Source of the DNA: Steinernema hermaphroditum
Lineage: Eukaryota; Nematoda; Chromadorea; Rhabditida; Steinernematidae
Length of the DNA: 64,000 nucleotides
Assembly: GCA_030435675.1 (NCBI GenBank)
Contig: CM059621.1
Coordinates: 15,128,001-15,192,000, forward strand
Reading direction: 5' to 3'
The position numbers and the translations under genes were made by a program. This document shows positions 1 through 10,468 of the stretch, one piece after another. The notes below the pieces were generated by a model. It made no database searches, had not been told where the DNA came from, and saw only the letters and a program-made list of their open reading frames with translations. Position 1 is the stretch's first letter, and every line of letters starts with the position of its first letter.

Positions 1-585
1 GGATCAAGCACATGGACACAAAGAACGAACGAAAGGAAAGCGTGAGGGCCGACGGATCGGACTGGAACTCGGAAATCGAAATCCAAAATCCGAAAAATTC
101 GGAAAAGCCGACCTGAAATCTGACAGCACTGATCATAATTGGATCATAAATTGAAGGCTCGATCACTCCCGAAAAATAACGAACTGGTTGAAGGGATTGA
201 AGAAAACAGTTGTCGTAATTGTTGAGAAAACCCTCAAGGCGCACAAAACGAAACGCAATCGGATGTCTTCTCGAACCTGACACGGTCTCAAGTGGAATAG
301 CTTGTTTCCTTTTTGCTTCATTTGCGTGGATTCCTTGGTTTTAGAGATTCTGCGCTTTTCTGATTCGTTCCGGCGGAGGCAACGATTCATTTTTGACATT
401 GTTGATTCGGCAAGGGTTCTTGCATTGATTTGCTGTTCTCTATTTCGGAAGGGCTGGCCGGGTCTACATGCTCACTCCTTCGTGCCACAATCTTGATCGC
501 GTTTAAATTCGTTCTTTGAAACGTTTTTTTCAGGCTGTAGAAGTCGCAACTTGAAGTGAGCTCGCTTGTCGTTCATCAGCCAATC
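1..585. other. 5' flank of the SEC13 gene, no gene seen
   Basis: AT-rich sequence with no convincing exon. It ends in the 5' leader of the SEC13 homologue; a TTTTTTTCAG acceptor-like tract at about 522-533 lies some 50 bp before the ATG and could be a spliced-leader or 5'UTR acceptor. Confidence 0.5.
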
Positions 586-1842
586 ATGGTGAGTCAGTGA
601 CGCCGATCTCTCTTCTTAGCGTTCCATTTTAGCTTCGAAACTTAAGCAACGTTGAAAGGTTGGCCATCGAAACGCGGCACAATGGCATTGTTGTAAGTTC
701 AGCCTACCTTTGCACACTTCTGATCGCATCTGCTTCAGAACGACGCGAAAGTCAACTTGTACGGAAACCGCCTGGCCACATGCTCCTCGGACGCAAGCGT
801 CAGAGTCTTCGACCTCGACGTGAATGGAAGGTGCACGAAAACCACGCATCTGCACGGACATACTGCTCCTGTGTGGCAAGTGTCGTGGGCTTGTTTCCCC
901 AGCTCAGAGAACCACTTAGCGTCCTGTGGTGATGACGGGTGAGTGACGCCCCTCGCAAAACCTTCTGATGCTTCCCTGTTTAGGAGACTTATAGTGTGGA
1001 GGGAAAAAGACGGCAAGATGCAGAAGTTCCACGAAACCAGCGTGAAGGACGCCAAATGCACTTCGGTGTGCTGGGCGCCTCGCGAGTGCGGACTCACCCT
1101 CGCCTCTGGACTCTCCGATGGAAACATACTTATCCTTGTGTTCGATGGCACGCGATGGGTCGAATCGTACATACGAGGAGCGCACCAGCGAGGAACGCAT
1201 CTCCCCGTGTCCTGGGCTCCAGTGCGTCTCTCTGTCCAGCCGCCTGGACACCCTCAGCCCCCTTTTGTGCATCTCGCTTCGGGCGGACGTGATGGCGTGG
1301 TCCGTATTTGGACGTAAGTGTCGATTGGCGATGCTTCAATGGCCTTCTTCCGTTTCAGGATGCTCCGTCCTAGCGAATGGAACGACGGCGTTCGTCTTTC
1401 TGGCCACGATGAAGAAGTTCTCGATGTTGCATGGGCACAAACTCTCGTTGGAGGACCCATGACAGTCGCCTCAATCGGCATGGTCAGTGCATTCTCTCTG
1501 GTGTTCAATGATAAAGCCCTTTCCAGGATGGAAAACTGATAATTTGGCGGTGCGCTGATGCCAACCAAGGGCCATGGTCATCGAGGATTCTGCACAGTTT
1601 CCAAGATATTCCTAACCACGTCACTTGGTCGCCAGCAGGGAATGTTCTGATCGCATCGATTGGCTGTAACAAGGTAGAAGGGGACGATTAGACACACGCT
1701 GAATACTCGCTTTCAGTTCGCTGGGTGGACCGTCGGCACTGATCCGGATGATTGGACTCAAGTTCTCCGGGAAGACGACGAAAGAACGGAAGAAGGCGCC
1801 ACCGGGAACGAAGAAAACGCCGCTGTCGAATCGTGCGCCTGA
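586..1842 (+). CDS. sec13: SEC13 homologue (COPII coat / nuclear pore / SEACIT beta-propeller)
   Basis: Seven exons: 586-588, 633-692, 739-938, 984-1313, 1359-1482, 1527-1673, 1717-1842. All phases join and give 329 aa, close to the usual ~320 aa. Introns are 43-46 bp with GT..AG ends. The N-terminal blade shows YGNRLATCSSDASVRVFDL, typical of SEC13; WD-type endings GDDGRLIVW, GGRDGVVRIWT and GMDGKLIIW follow. The C-terminus is a short acidic tail. Known role of the family: with SEC31 it forms the outer COPII cage on ER exit vesicles, and it is also a Y-complex nucleoporin (npp-20 in C. elegans). The start is chosen because the ATG at 586 is the only one that splices in frame into the conserved first strand; it is odd that the ATG is the whole first coding exon. 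The next gene converges with only 59 bp between the stop codons. Confidence 0.93.
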
Positions 1843-1901
1843 TGGATGTGTAAAATGGTTAATCGAGCTTTCGCTTATTTTTATTGTATTTCATGAAATA
1901 G

Positions 1902-2987
1902 TTACAATACGAGGTTTTCAGATGCAGTGTTTGTGTGGGCGTGGGGAACATTAAGCCAGCTTTGCCCGTCGAGCTCCCACTCTTCTTCGTCGTCGTCAGA
2001 TTCGATGTCATTCAGCATTTGCGTCAGAAGGGTGTCTTCTTCTGGGGTTTCTTCTTCTTCACCGTTGGACTCGATGTCTTCGAGCATCTGCGCCAGAAGG
2101 CTCTTCTCATCTTCTTCGTCGCCGTCGGATTCGACGTCTTCGAGCATCTTGGCAAGAAGGTCTTCGTCAGAAACGATCTTTTGCGAGGAGGCGGAAGCCG
2201 AACCATCGAGTGGCTGGACAGAGTCGTCTTCGCCGGATTCGATATCCTCGAGCATCTGCTGCTCCAGGGACTTCTCCTCCATGACCTTCTCCTTCTCGGG
2301 GCGAGGATTCTGTGGCGGCATTGGCGCCTCTCCGGTGTGGTAGGGCGTTTGGACTTCGTAGTTCCAGAAGGGTTGGGGAACCGTTGGCATCTGGTAGTAC
2401 TGTTGGGGGTACAGGAAGACGTTCGGGTAGCCGGAAGGGTAGACCATCAGAGGATGGTAGGCGGGCGCGGGGATGAAGCCACCGGTGCTGACCGCCTTCC
2501 GCACCTTCTTTGGTTTTCTGGGAGCCTCTTCAGAGGAACGTCTCTTCAGGGCTTTCTTCGCCTCCTCTTGTGCCTTCTTCGACGTGTGGAGGGCGGCGCC
2601 GTCGGAGCCTCTGGATCTCCAGGAGCCGTCCACAATAGAACCCAGTAGTTCAGGATTGTCCATCGTGGCGACGACCTGGCTGTGAAGGACTCCTCCCGGA
2701 AGACATCTCCGAGCTTCTTCCTCCAGGCTTTGGCGCTTCTGGACCTTCACGGTCCACTTCTGGGAGTTTCCCACCGCCGTCTTCTCGACGGTTCCGTAGA
2801 AGTAGTTGTTGAGACTCGTCCGGATGCTCTTGCGCACAGCATCTTGAGTTCTCTCGGCGGCGAAGCCAGGGAAAAGGCTCTCGATGAAGGGGTACATGAT
2901 GGCCACTTCGATCGGCTGGCTGCCGAAGTTCTTCCAGGCCAAGTAGGCAAGCAATTGAGAAGTCAATTTTGAGTTCTTGGTGATCAT
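1902..2987 (-). CDS. Forkhead-like (winged-helix) protein with acidic MLEDIES repeats
   Basis: Single open exon of 361 codons from an ATG. Residues ~8-82 resemble a divergent forkhead domain: a helix ending YPFIESLFPGF, then the recognition-helix-like SIRTSLNNYF and a final KWTVK strand, matching the family pattern of FPYF..SIRHSLS...YWTL. A basic nuclear-localisation-like cluster lies near residues 140-165, followed by a Pro/Tyr-rich linker. Between about residue 236 and 345 there are four copies of a unit with core MLEDIES (variants MLEDVES, MLNDIES) separated by Asp/Glu runs. It is probably a nuclear DNA-binding regulator (inference). An AATAAA on the minus strand at about 1879-1884 gives a very short 3'UTR that overlaps the end of the SEC13 transcript. 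It could instead be another winged-helix class, because the canonical Asn/His of the recognition helix is lost. Confidence 0.6.
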   Translation of the reverse strand: MITKNSKLTSQLLAYLAWKNFGSQPIEVAIMYPFIESLFPGFAAERTQDAVRKSIRTSLNNYFYGTVEKTAVGNSQKWTVKVQKRQSLEEEARRCLPGGVLHSQVVATMDNPELLGSIVDGSWRSRGSDGAALHTSKKAQEEAKKALKRRSSEEAPRKPKKVRKAVSTGGFIPAPAYHPLMVYPSGYPNVFLYPQQYYQMPTVPQPFWNYEVQTPYHTGEAPMPPQNPRPEKEKVMEEKSLEQQMLEDIESGEDDSVQPLDGSASASSQKIVSDEDLLAKMLEDVESDGDEEDEKSLLAQMLEDIESNGEEEETPEEDTLLTQMLNDIESDDDEEEWELDGQSWLNVPHAHTNTASENLVL

Positions 2988-3562
2988 TTTCGATTATTCA
3001 GAAGCACGTTTCGTTATGCATCGCTTAACGGGGGACCTCTTATATGTGGAAAGAAGTGGCATTACTTACATATACTGTATGCCTAAATGTCATAGGCATT
3101 ACTTTTATGCTGTGGACTACGGTAGCAGGGATCAGTTCTCTCAGACACACTCATGTTTAGGATCAGGGAAGCAGATTTGTTCGAGGTGCTTGGGTCTATA
3201 GGCTGTCCAGTCTGAAGGCATGTCCATTTGACAGTTTGTCTTCTGTTTGTCTAGGAATCCTTGTGTTGTATGCCTTCTTGCCTGATTTGAGACTCGTCGA
3301 ATCTCGTCGTTTCGCGTGTCCTCTCGAATCCTCGTTGTCTCGTGAACACCTATGTCTGACAGAGACTGGCGCTGCCTGAATTTGCAGAGTGATTACTGTG
3401 GAAATGACAGCAATCCCTGCGTTAAGTGATCCTGCAGCGATGGTTGTGCATGTGTCATCAAATTCTTCTTTCTCTACGCATGCCGGTTTTTGTGTGTGCT
3501 GTGTCTTTCATCCGTCTTCGCTCTTCTCGTGTTCATCCGGAGTTCAGTTTCTCTGTTTTCAG
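2988..3562. other. Divergent intergenic region between two gene starts
   Basis: Contains the upstream regions of the forkhead-like gene (-) and the next gene (+). No exon is visible. The pyrimidine-rich TTTTCAG at 3556-3562 directly abuts the ATG of the next gene, as at a spliced-leader acceptor or a 5'UTR intron. Confidence 0.45.
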
Positions 3563-4264
3563 ATGGAGGCCAAAATAGATCAAAACTCATCGGCGATGAT
3601 CGTCGGAGGATCTAGCACTCCGCCTAGTCCTGATCAGGTTAGTAGCTTAATCAGTTACTTCAACGCGCTGGTACCCTCGTCCCTTTCAGAGCGATGGTGC
3701 CGTGCACGCCGACACTTCCAACAGAGAGGAGCGCCAGGCGAGCATCTTGCGCGCCCTCTCAACGCTAGTCAGAAACGACCAAGTTGAGGTGCATTCTCGT
3801 TCCCATTCGCCACTGGTCAGAATCCTATGGCTATTCCATCCGACTTGTTCCTTCTTTTTAGGCCCGGGCCAGTGGCGACGGCTTTTCGCAGCCCGAGGAC
3901 AATCGATTCCGTGGCCAGGACGTAAATCTGCCCGACTTCATCGCGCTCGCCAGCGAGTCGACGCCTCCTGCGCTTCGGGAGCGCTCCGCATCAGCCGGCC
4001 CCAGTTCTGACAGCAGGCAGCAAGAAGAAGTTGAAATGACTGTGAGTGTTCGTTCTGAGCGGCGAAAGTCATTCAGTTCGATTGCAGCTCCCAGGTCCTC
4101 TAGCAGCGTTGATTGTCGGACCACGTGAACGTCGTGACCAGGCGGCGTCGCTCGGACACTTGGTCGCAGCCATCCTGCGCGACGCTTCTCCCGAAGATCG
4201 CCAAGCCCTCACGACAAGACTCTTTGAATACATGCTGGATAGCGAACGCAGCGCTCATCGTTAA
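3563..4264 (+). CDS. Unknown 176-aa Ser/Glu-rich protein
   Basis: Four exons, 3563-3637, 3690-3788, 3862-4041 and 4088-4264, all phase 0, introns 52, 73 and 46 bp. The translation is 176 aa. I do not recognise a family. The N-terminus is low-complexity (Ser/Pro), the middle is polar with a helix-like stretch SILRALSTLVRND, and the C-terminal exon is predicted helical (LGHLVAAILRD, then LTTRLFEYMLDSER). No signal peptide or membrane segment is seen; it may be a small cytoplasmic or nuclear adaptor (inference). The start is chosen because the ATG directly follows a TTTTCAG acceptor, suggesting trans-splicing. It ends 151 bp before the stop of the convergent RNase H gene. Confidence 0.7.
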
Positions 4265-4415
4265 AAGAACCACGGAAGTCATGTCAGCTGTTTACTTTGT
4301 GCGCCCTCTGTTTGTTACTAATCAGCCTGCTTTCCTGTGGGATCTGTTTCGTCCTGCTTCGCGCACTTCGCAGAATCACTTGAGTCACTTGAGGATTCGT
4401 TCTAAACATAACGGT

Positions 4416-5932
4416 TTAGTCAGTGAGCGTCGTTCCATTACGAACCGTTTGCGTTGAGGAGCTGTCGCTACTGATATTCTCCCCGTCCTGTGTTTCTTCA
4501 GTTTTAACAGGTGCACCATAGGTCGAGTCTACTGGATAGAAAGTCTCTCGGAGGGCGTTCACGCGATTCTCGAGTTCCGGGGAAAGCTGGAAGAAGTACA
4601 TGCTGTTCGGCCCTCTGAAAGTGGCTCACCTTGGGACTGCAAGCCCGCGGGTTGACGAAGGATCGGCGCGTGGGATCAGCCGAGAGGGCCCGTGGCCGGC
4701 TTCGACTCCGAGAGCGCGCACGGCTCCTGGAGGCATCGACAGATCTGGAACGCTGCTGCTCGCCGCCCCACGCGGCGCTATTGGCCATCCGGTCGACCTC
4801 CTCGTTTCCTGGCTCTCCGTTGTGCCCGTAGACGTGTTCGAACTCGACGCCGTTAGGGAAGAGACGCGCTGTTTTGTAGAGCTGCGCGTACTCGGCCCCG
4901 AAACGGTGGTACGGATTCGACTCCTTCTGCATGGCGTCCACCGTGGAGAGATAATCAGTGCGGATAACGACCTTCTGGCCTTGGTAGCCGTTCCAGGCGG
5001 CGATTCGACGGAGCGCCTCGCAGGCGGCTCGGATCTCTGCGTAGCCGCTATTGTGCTCGGTGACGTCGGAGAGGCGCTGCGCGAAGTTGAGCTCGTGGCC
5101 CGGGCCGAAGTAGCCGGCGATGCCCGTCGAATTGTTTTGCACCACAGAACCGTCAGTGTAGACCTGGAATCGAGGGAATGCTGGAGATGGACCTGGGAGA
5201 GAGACTCACCACCAAGTTCGGAGTTCCCGGAGCAGGGCCTTTGTCTTGAAGATTGTGCCTAACGCGGCGAAGCTGTTCTTCTTCGTGGGACGTTAACTTG
5301 GGAATCGGTCCACAAGAGGAAGAGCGATTCCGTTGGCGATTTTTAGATCGACTTCGGTTGCGCGAAACCGAGCGAGAGCGCAATCGGTCTTGGCGCTTCG
5401 CGTCACGCGATCGGGAGCGTTCCTGGCGACGTGGAGCTCCTCCTTGATCTCCTGAACTGCTCAGGACGCCTTGGGGCGGGCCATATGACGTTCCGTTTGC
5501 ACTCGCATCGACAGCTGAAAACACATCAGGTCATGGTTACATGATTGAGATTGTTCTAAACCTGCTAGCCGGTGTGCCGACCGAGAGCGTTCGTAGTTCC
5601 GCAAAACGTTTGGTTGATTCTGGAAAGGCGGACGAGGATCGTGAGATACGGACCGTCCCACCGGGCGACTGTGGTGTTGTCCTCCTAAAGCTCGAATTGA
5701 CCATCCTCGAACAAAGGAAAACAAACCATGCGAGGAGTTGCCATGTGCACTCGGATGTAGACCTGAAATAAGCAGTGAGTGAGGAAGAAGAAGGTGACTC
5801 ACCAGAGGCAGACTGATGAGAAGAAGAAGAGACTGAACGGCCGCTGGATCGTCCACGTGGCGGCATCCTGGTTCGGTTTTGGGATCTCGATCGGGATAGA
5901 GCTCTGAGCACCGAACGACCGGTTCCACGCAT
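4416..5932 (-). CDS. RNase H1-type ribonuclease with RS-rich flanks
   Basis: Four exons (minus): 5932-5803, 5514-5210, 5163-4630, 4586-4416; phases join to 379 aa. The catalytic domain starts exactly at exon 3. VYTDGS supplies D149, SGYAEIRAACEAL supplies E188, VIRTDY supplies D215, and GNEEVDRMAN supplies D269, with H259 in YGHNGEPG at the flexible-loop histidine position. The DEDD set is therefore complete and the enzyme should cleave the RNA strand of RNA:DNA hybrids. In place of the usual N-terminal hybrid-binding domain, residues 1-~130 are rich in Arg/Ser dipeptides, and a second RS block (SRARSRSRSRPR) follows the domain. The last ~57 residues (LSPELENRV onward) are polar and acidic. 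RS tracts suggest nuclear-speckle or splicing-factor contacts (inference). Introns are 288, 46 and 43 bp. C. elegans has several rnh-1 paralogues; I cannot say which one this matches. Confidence 0.88.
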
Positions 5933-7132
5933 AGATCAGTTCGGGAATGGGGAGGTCAGGTCGTTCGGGGCTTAACTGTCTCCGATCCATTCCTGTCTAG
6001 AAATTTAATGGGCAGACTGGAAGTGGAAGTCGAGGGTCTCGATCCGCCCACAGTGCTGAGTACCTCGACCTTATACCTCGAAATTTCGGTAACAAAAACA
6101 GATTTTTTGTGATCGACAAGCAGGGTCAGTTCCACAAGCTTTTCTCCTTTTTTACAGACACATGGTATGACACACGATCTTTTCTATACGATTTCTCCCT
6201 ACAGTATCAGTCAATTTCAAAAGTTTCTTTTCAAGACACAGGATCTCTTTTTTTGAGACCTGAAACCTTAGATGCGAAATAATGCTGCGGCCACGACGGC
6301 TGCGTCGTCTGGTTGCTGCGCTGCGGTCTCCGTTGCCACCTCCTACATCATCGGATGCGTTCTAATGGTGTAAGGCAATCGCTGGACTTCGATGCCGGGG
6401 TCCGGAAGTATATACTAGGGAAAATTCCGATCGTTCGCGGAGAACGTAGCACGACGAGAGAAAATCGGATGCCATTTTCCTCGCCATTGCACAGCCGGGT
6501 TTGGTTCGAAGTCAACCGAGCCGAGTCGAGGCGGGTGGTCCAAGCCGGAGCCGAAATCAACCCGAGTCGGTATCTCTGCTTGAACGTCACTTACTTCAAG
6601 TAGACAAGCTCTTGCAATCTCATCGGTTGTCTACAACCGGCCAACCAGAGGCTCCCCGTTCAAATGAGTCGTAGGGGTTTGCAAAATGAGACAGAAATGT
6701 GTACGTGTCCTCTTATGACTGGTCTACTTCTCCCTACAGTATCAGACTCCGTCCGATTCCGTTTTTGGCACATTCCAGTGTTGGGTATAAAATGGGACAG
6801 TGATGGAAGAAGCTGGAACGTGGCACGTAGTGTATCAAAGTGAGAGAATTTATTGGTCATAAAACTACAGATATGACTAACATGACAAATAACTTTGTTA
6901 ATAGTTCACTATTATGGCATCCATAGCGAAATTGTCACTTTCCGGGACCGGCGAAACTGCTGAACTTGTTCGCCTAAATTGCCGTCGTCGCTTTCTAGAA
7001 AAGGCCCATTACACACCTGCATCTTGGCGATCAGGGCGTCGCTCAAGTCGCATCCTTGACTCAAGCCGGCGTTGATCAGACATCGGCTTCGCTTTGACGC
7101 TTCGTTGTAGCGTCTGATGCCAGCTAATTATT
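5933..7132. other. Intergenic region with dispersed-repeat pieces
   Basis: No supported gene. The phrase TCTCCCTACAGTATCAG occurs at about 6195-6211 and again at about 6728-6744. GAGTCGGTATCTCTG at 6564-6578 recurs at 19202-19216 in similar surroundings (Ser/Glu-like GAGCCGAG runs), marking fragments of a dispersed repeat. The right part is the upstream region of the small gene at 7133. Confidence 0.4.
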
Positions 7133-7446
7133 ATGGACGCCGCAGAAAACCGACCTCTCGACGGGTGCAGGAAAGACTGGGGTCACTTCACCCAGTATTT
7201 TGGAGAACATCCTCAGTGAGTGTTGATTCCACACTACGGAATACGGTGTTGTTGATGCGATGAAGAGCGAAAGAAAGAGCAAGATTGGTCCTGCTTTCAT
7301 GATGTGAACTCACTGAAGGTATTAGCTAAAATGACAGACATGGAAAAGACCGTTTGTATTGGGTGGGGAGGATAGCTTCTGAGCCAAACAAAGGTGTCAC
7401 ATCCACTTCGTTTGGCTCCAGTGACTTCAATCTTTGCCACCAATGA
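7133..7446 (+). CDS. Small unknown two-exon gene (63 aa)
   Basis: Exon 1 7133-7215 and exon 2 7338-7446, with a GTGAGT donor, an ACAG acceptor and matching phase (CA|A), giving 63 aa from ATG to TGA. The protein reads as coherent polar/aromatic sequence (WGHFTQYFGEHPQ, then HGKDRLYWVGRIASE) with no signal peptide. I do not recognise it. The fit of donor, acceptor and open frame across a 122-bp intron is the main evidence; the ORF is small, so a chance match is possible. It could also be a relic of a larger gene. Confidence 0.42.
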
Positions 7447-9383
7447 GAGGCCAAAGACAAAGACCGCCTCCAACAATACTAAAAATGCTAATTCGACGAG
7501 CTCTCGCTCGTTAATCTCATTCGTGAGAGTATAAAGAGTTTTTGTTTTTGTAGGACGCGTGGGAATTCATTAGTGGACGAAGAGAAAAATCACGCGCATA
7601 AAAATGGACATCGCTGCGATGTAATAAGAGGAATCGCGTGCAGCTCAAAGTTAGTCGTGTGGGCCGGCATGTGACCACAGATCGTCGGCATGAGATGATC
7701 GAATGAGATATAGAGTGCGCACACATGAGGAAGTTAGAGATTAAATGCGTGCTTGAATGAAGTGTTTTGAACTTTGGCGACCTGGCGACGATTGCTCGTT
7801 TATACCTATTGGTTGTAATATATTAAAGACATGCTCGCACAGAAATTAGGCAAAACTCAACAGAACTTTAAAGGATGTTTTCGACGGTTTCCAAGTGTGC
7901 CGTGAAGAGCGTCCGCCGACCAGTTCGCCATCAATGACGCACTGAAGGCACATTTAGGAGTCAGTGGACCAGAGACTCAAAAAGAGTTCAAAGGAGCTCT
8001 GTTAGGGCTGAATTTTGAGAATGAAGAATAAAGAGTGGCCGATTGACACACAAATATTCGGATACTCGTCTATCCAGATGACTCCGGATCAAATCGCCGA
8101 ATGAGAAGTGGTGTGAGGTTTTACATGGAAAACGCAATGCCAACCGGGGTCGACATAGTGAATCCAAGAGCGCCACCACGTCATCTCTTGTGGGAGACGT
8201 CTCGTAGGTGTTTCTGCTCAAAAGTGTTATAAACTTCATCTGGCTGACTAAAAATAAAGGTTCAGATATGCGCATGTATGACACTAAACAAAAATCTTAC
8301 ACAAAATAGTCTTTATCTCATACTCTCTTATCTCGTACTGACAAAAATCTTTCAGTGTCAATGGTGTACTGAACTGATGACATCATTCGATTTGTGAAAC
8401 CGATGCATACGAATTGGATGATCTCTGATAACGGAGCATGCTTGTAATGAACCCAAACAACAGCTGTGGATCGCTCCAAAAATAATCAGAAAAGATGATG
8501 AAAAAGCGGGTTCACAAATGGAACCCAAAAAGCAGCTCTGAGAAATGTCTCTAGAGCAATGATATTACAAATCTTTCGTTTATGCTCCTTGATGAGTGTC
8601 TTGTGATGCTTCATCGAGTCTTATACTCATGGAATTGGATCATGGATATGATCAAAACGATGGTATTCGGGATAAAAAGGCATAAAAATCATTGTGTGAA
8701 CATAATATCCTCTAGAGCCAGATGTTATAAATGGTTCATTCCTACTATGCAAGACATCTTATGAGAGTTAAGCGTACGTCATGCAATTATTAACCGCACT
8801 TTTCTGAAAACATGTTCATAATGTACCAAAAGATTGCTGGGCATGGCTCCAAAAATAGACAAAAAATATCATAAAGCGGGTTTATAAAGGGAAATGGGCA
8901 AAGCTCTGAGAACAAAACAAAAGATTGTGAGAAGTGAGGCATTTTGATGAGATGTATATACCTTAGGTATATCCCCAATTTCAATGATCATCAAAAATAA
9001 GTGTGTGAAAGAGTACCTATAGTTCAACAAAATCCAAGGACTATACCACACCGCTGCTAGATTTGTATTCGTAGCATGAAAACCTCAGAGTCAGAGGCTC
9101 ATCTGTCCAGACGAATCGTGCTGATGGATGTCATTTTATGCCACCGTAAACGACCCTCAGTAAGAGCGAGTGGACGAAAAGGAAAGATCCCATGTTCTAA
9201 GACGATATAAGACGACACTAGCGCCAAAAACATCTAGCAAAGAGAAGTCTTGTGCCTGCGTCACCTGAAATTCATTTGTAACATGTGCCCCTTGATAGCT
9301 AAAAGCATTTCAAAGAATTTATACAAATAACAACGGTTCTTTATTTCCAAATCTCAAGAAATATAAGAAACATCGAGTCCAGT
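7447..9383. other. AT-rich spacer with a diverged direct repeat
   Basis: No convincing exon. Blocks at about 8446-8580 and 8816-8940 are diverged direct copies (shared GGCTCCAAAAATA-like core, AAAGCGGGTT, then AGCTCTGAGAA). Five CAAAAAT motifs fall in this small area (about 8289, 8342, 8476, 8850, 8992), the only cluster of that motif in the left part of the window. Confidence 0.5.
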
Positions 9384-9690
9384 TCAGTTGGCTTTCTCCA
9401 CGGAGTCGGAGAAGATAGGGCGCAGATAGGAGCAATACAGTACCTAAAGACGTTTGCATCCAGAACAGATACACAACTCACCTCACAGTTCTGTTTTTCG
9501 TTGCACTGACTTGCGTGCTGGAAACAGAGGGCAATGAGTTGACGACAAGCTGCACAGTCGCGTCTTTTCTGACATTCGCGTGAGTGACGAATGATGACCT
9601 TCATGCGATGGCAAGGTATCGACGAGCATTTTGTGTTTTGACATGTGGAAGAGTGATCGAGGATGCGCATGCAACGCTGAAAGGATGGCA
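9384..9690 (-). CDS. Orphan TAZ2-type zinc finger (CBP/p300 family fragment)
   Basis: Two exons (minus), 9690-9482 and 9443-9384, separated by a 38-bp GT-AG intron; stop at 9384. The translation matches the TAZ2 domain of CBP/p300: FQRCMRILDHSSTC, CSSIPCHRMK, IIRHSREC, CAACRQLIALC, FQHASQC. All three HCCC zinc sites are present: H-x3-C-x4-C-x4-C, H-x3-C-x5-C-x2-C and H-x3-C-x5-C-x4-C, the last C being encoded after the intron. In true CBP the TAZ2 domain sits after a HAT domain and a ZZ finger and is followed by hundreds of residues. Here the frame stops about 13 residues after the last zinc ligand, and I find no HAT or KIX exon upstream. The acceptor at 9691-9697 (TTTCAG) implies at least one earlier exon. 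It may be a short TAZ-only gene or a decayed duplicate (compare the small cbp-1 relatives of C. elegans). Confidence 0.72.
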
Positions 9691-10468
9691 CTGAAATACC
9701 ATTCGAGTGCTAATTTGAGGCTAGGGTTGAGGCTTTTTTTGGCTGTCGATTCGAGTTCTAGTCCTTTTTTTTGACTCGACTTCATGACTCGAATGCCAAC
9801 CGTACTTGAGCACTCATGAAACGAATCCACCATTACCAAATTATTAAAGTTGCCACTATTCATGAAGATTAGCGAAGATGGATTTATGAAGACGAAGGAA
9901 TCTTTGCTTTTGTTTGAAAAAGATCAAAAGATCACACGGTCTCTAGGTACAATTCTTTCGTCTACCTTTCCCCGCTTTTCTACTATACTACCTTCTACCC
10001 AATCAACAAGCCTTTCAATCGAGAAACAATCACTCCCCTGAACATACGAATTTTCCAACCACCGAACCTTTAGAATGGAATCGGAGGGGTGGTTGGAGGG
10101 TCTCGACACGATTCGCCTGTGTGGGCAGGGGCAGTGCAGACGAGCGAGCGAGCGAAACGATCGTGGATCTGTTCCACAGCAGCAACCTAAATTTTTCCAA
10201 AACTTCCACACCACAAAGATTAACCTGTCGCACAGCCCAGGCTAGTTGATTTATTTCGTCTTTTGGTGACTCGGTACCCTACATCTTGACAGGCAGGCGC
10301 CTCGCTCCTCGCTTTGTGTCGTCATGCGACCCTCAGAGTCTCGATGTTCGAGAACATGTTACAGTTGTGTTGTTGACCAGCACTCACAAGGGAACATCCC
10401 CAAGTGATAGTTGCAGATTGAAATGAAATGTGGTGTAACGGATTGAGGAGATCTTAGGAAGACGAGCG
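9691..10468. other. Upstream of the TAZ2 exon, no exon assigned
   Basis: Open frames on the minus strand here are short and lack family signatures. An exon carrying the start of the TAZ2 gene should lie in or beyond this stretch, but I cannot place it. Confidence 0.35.
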
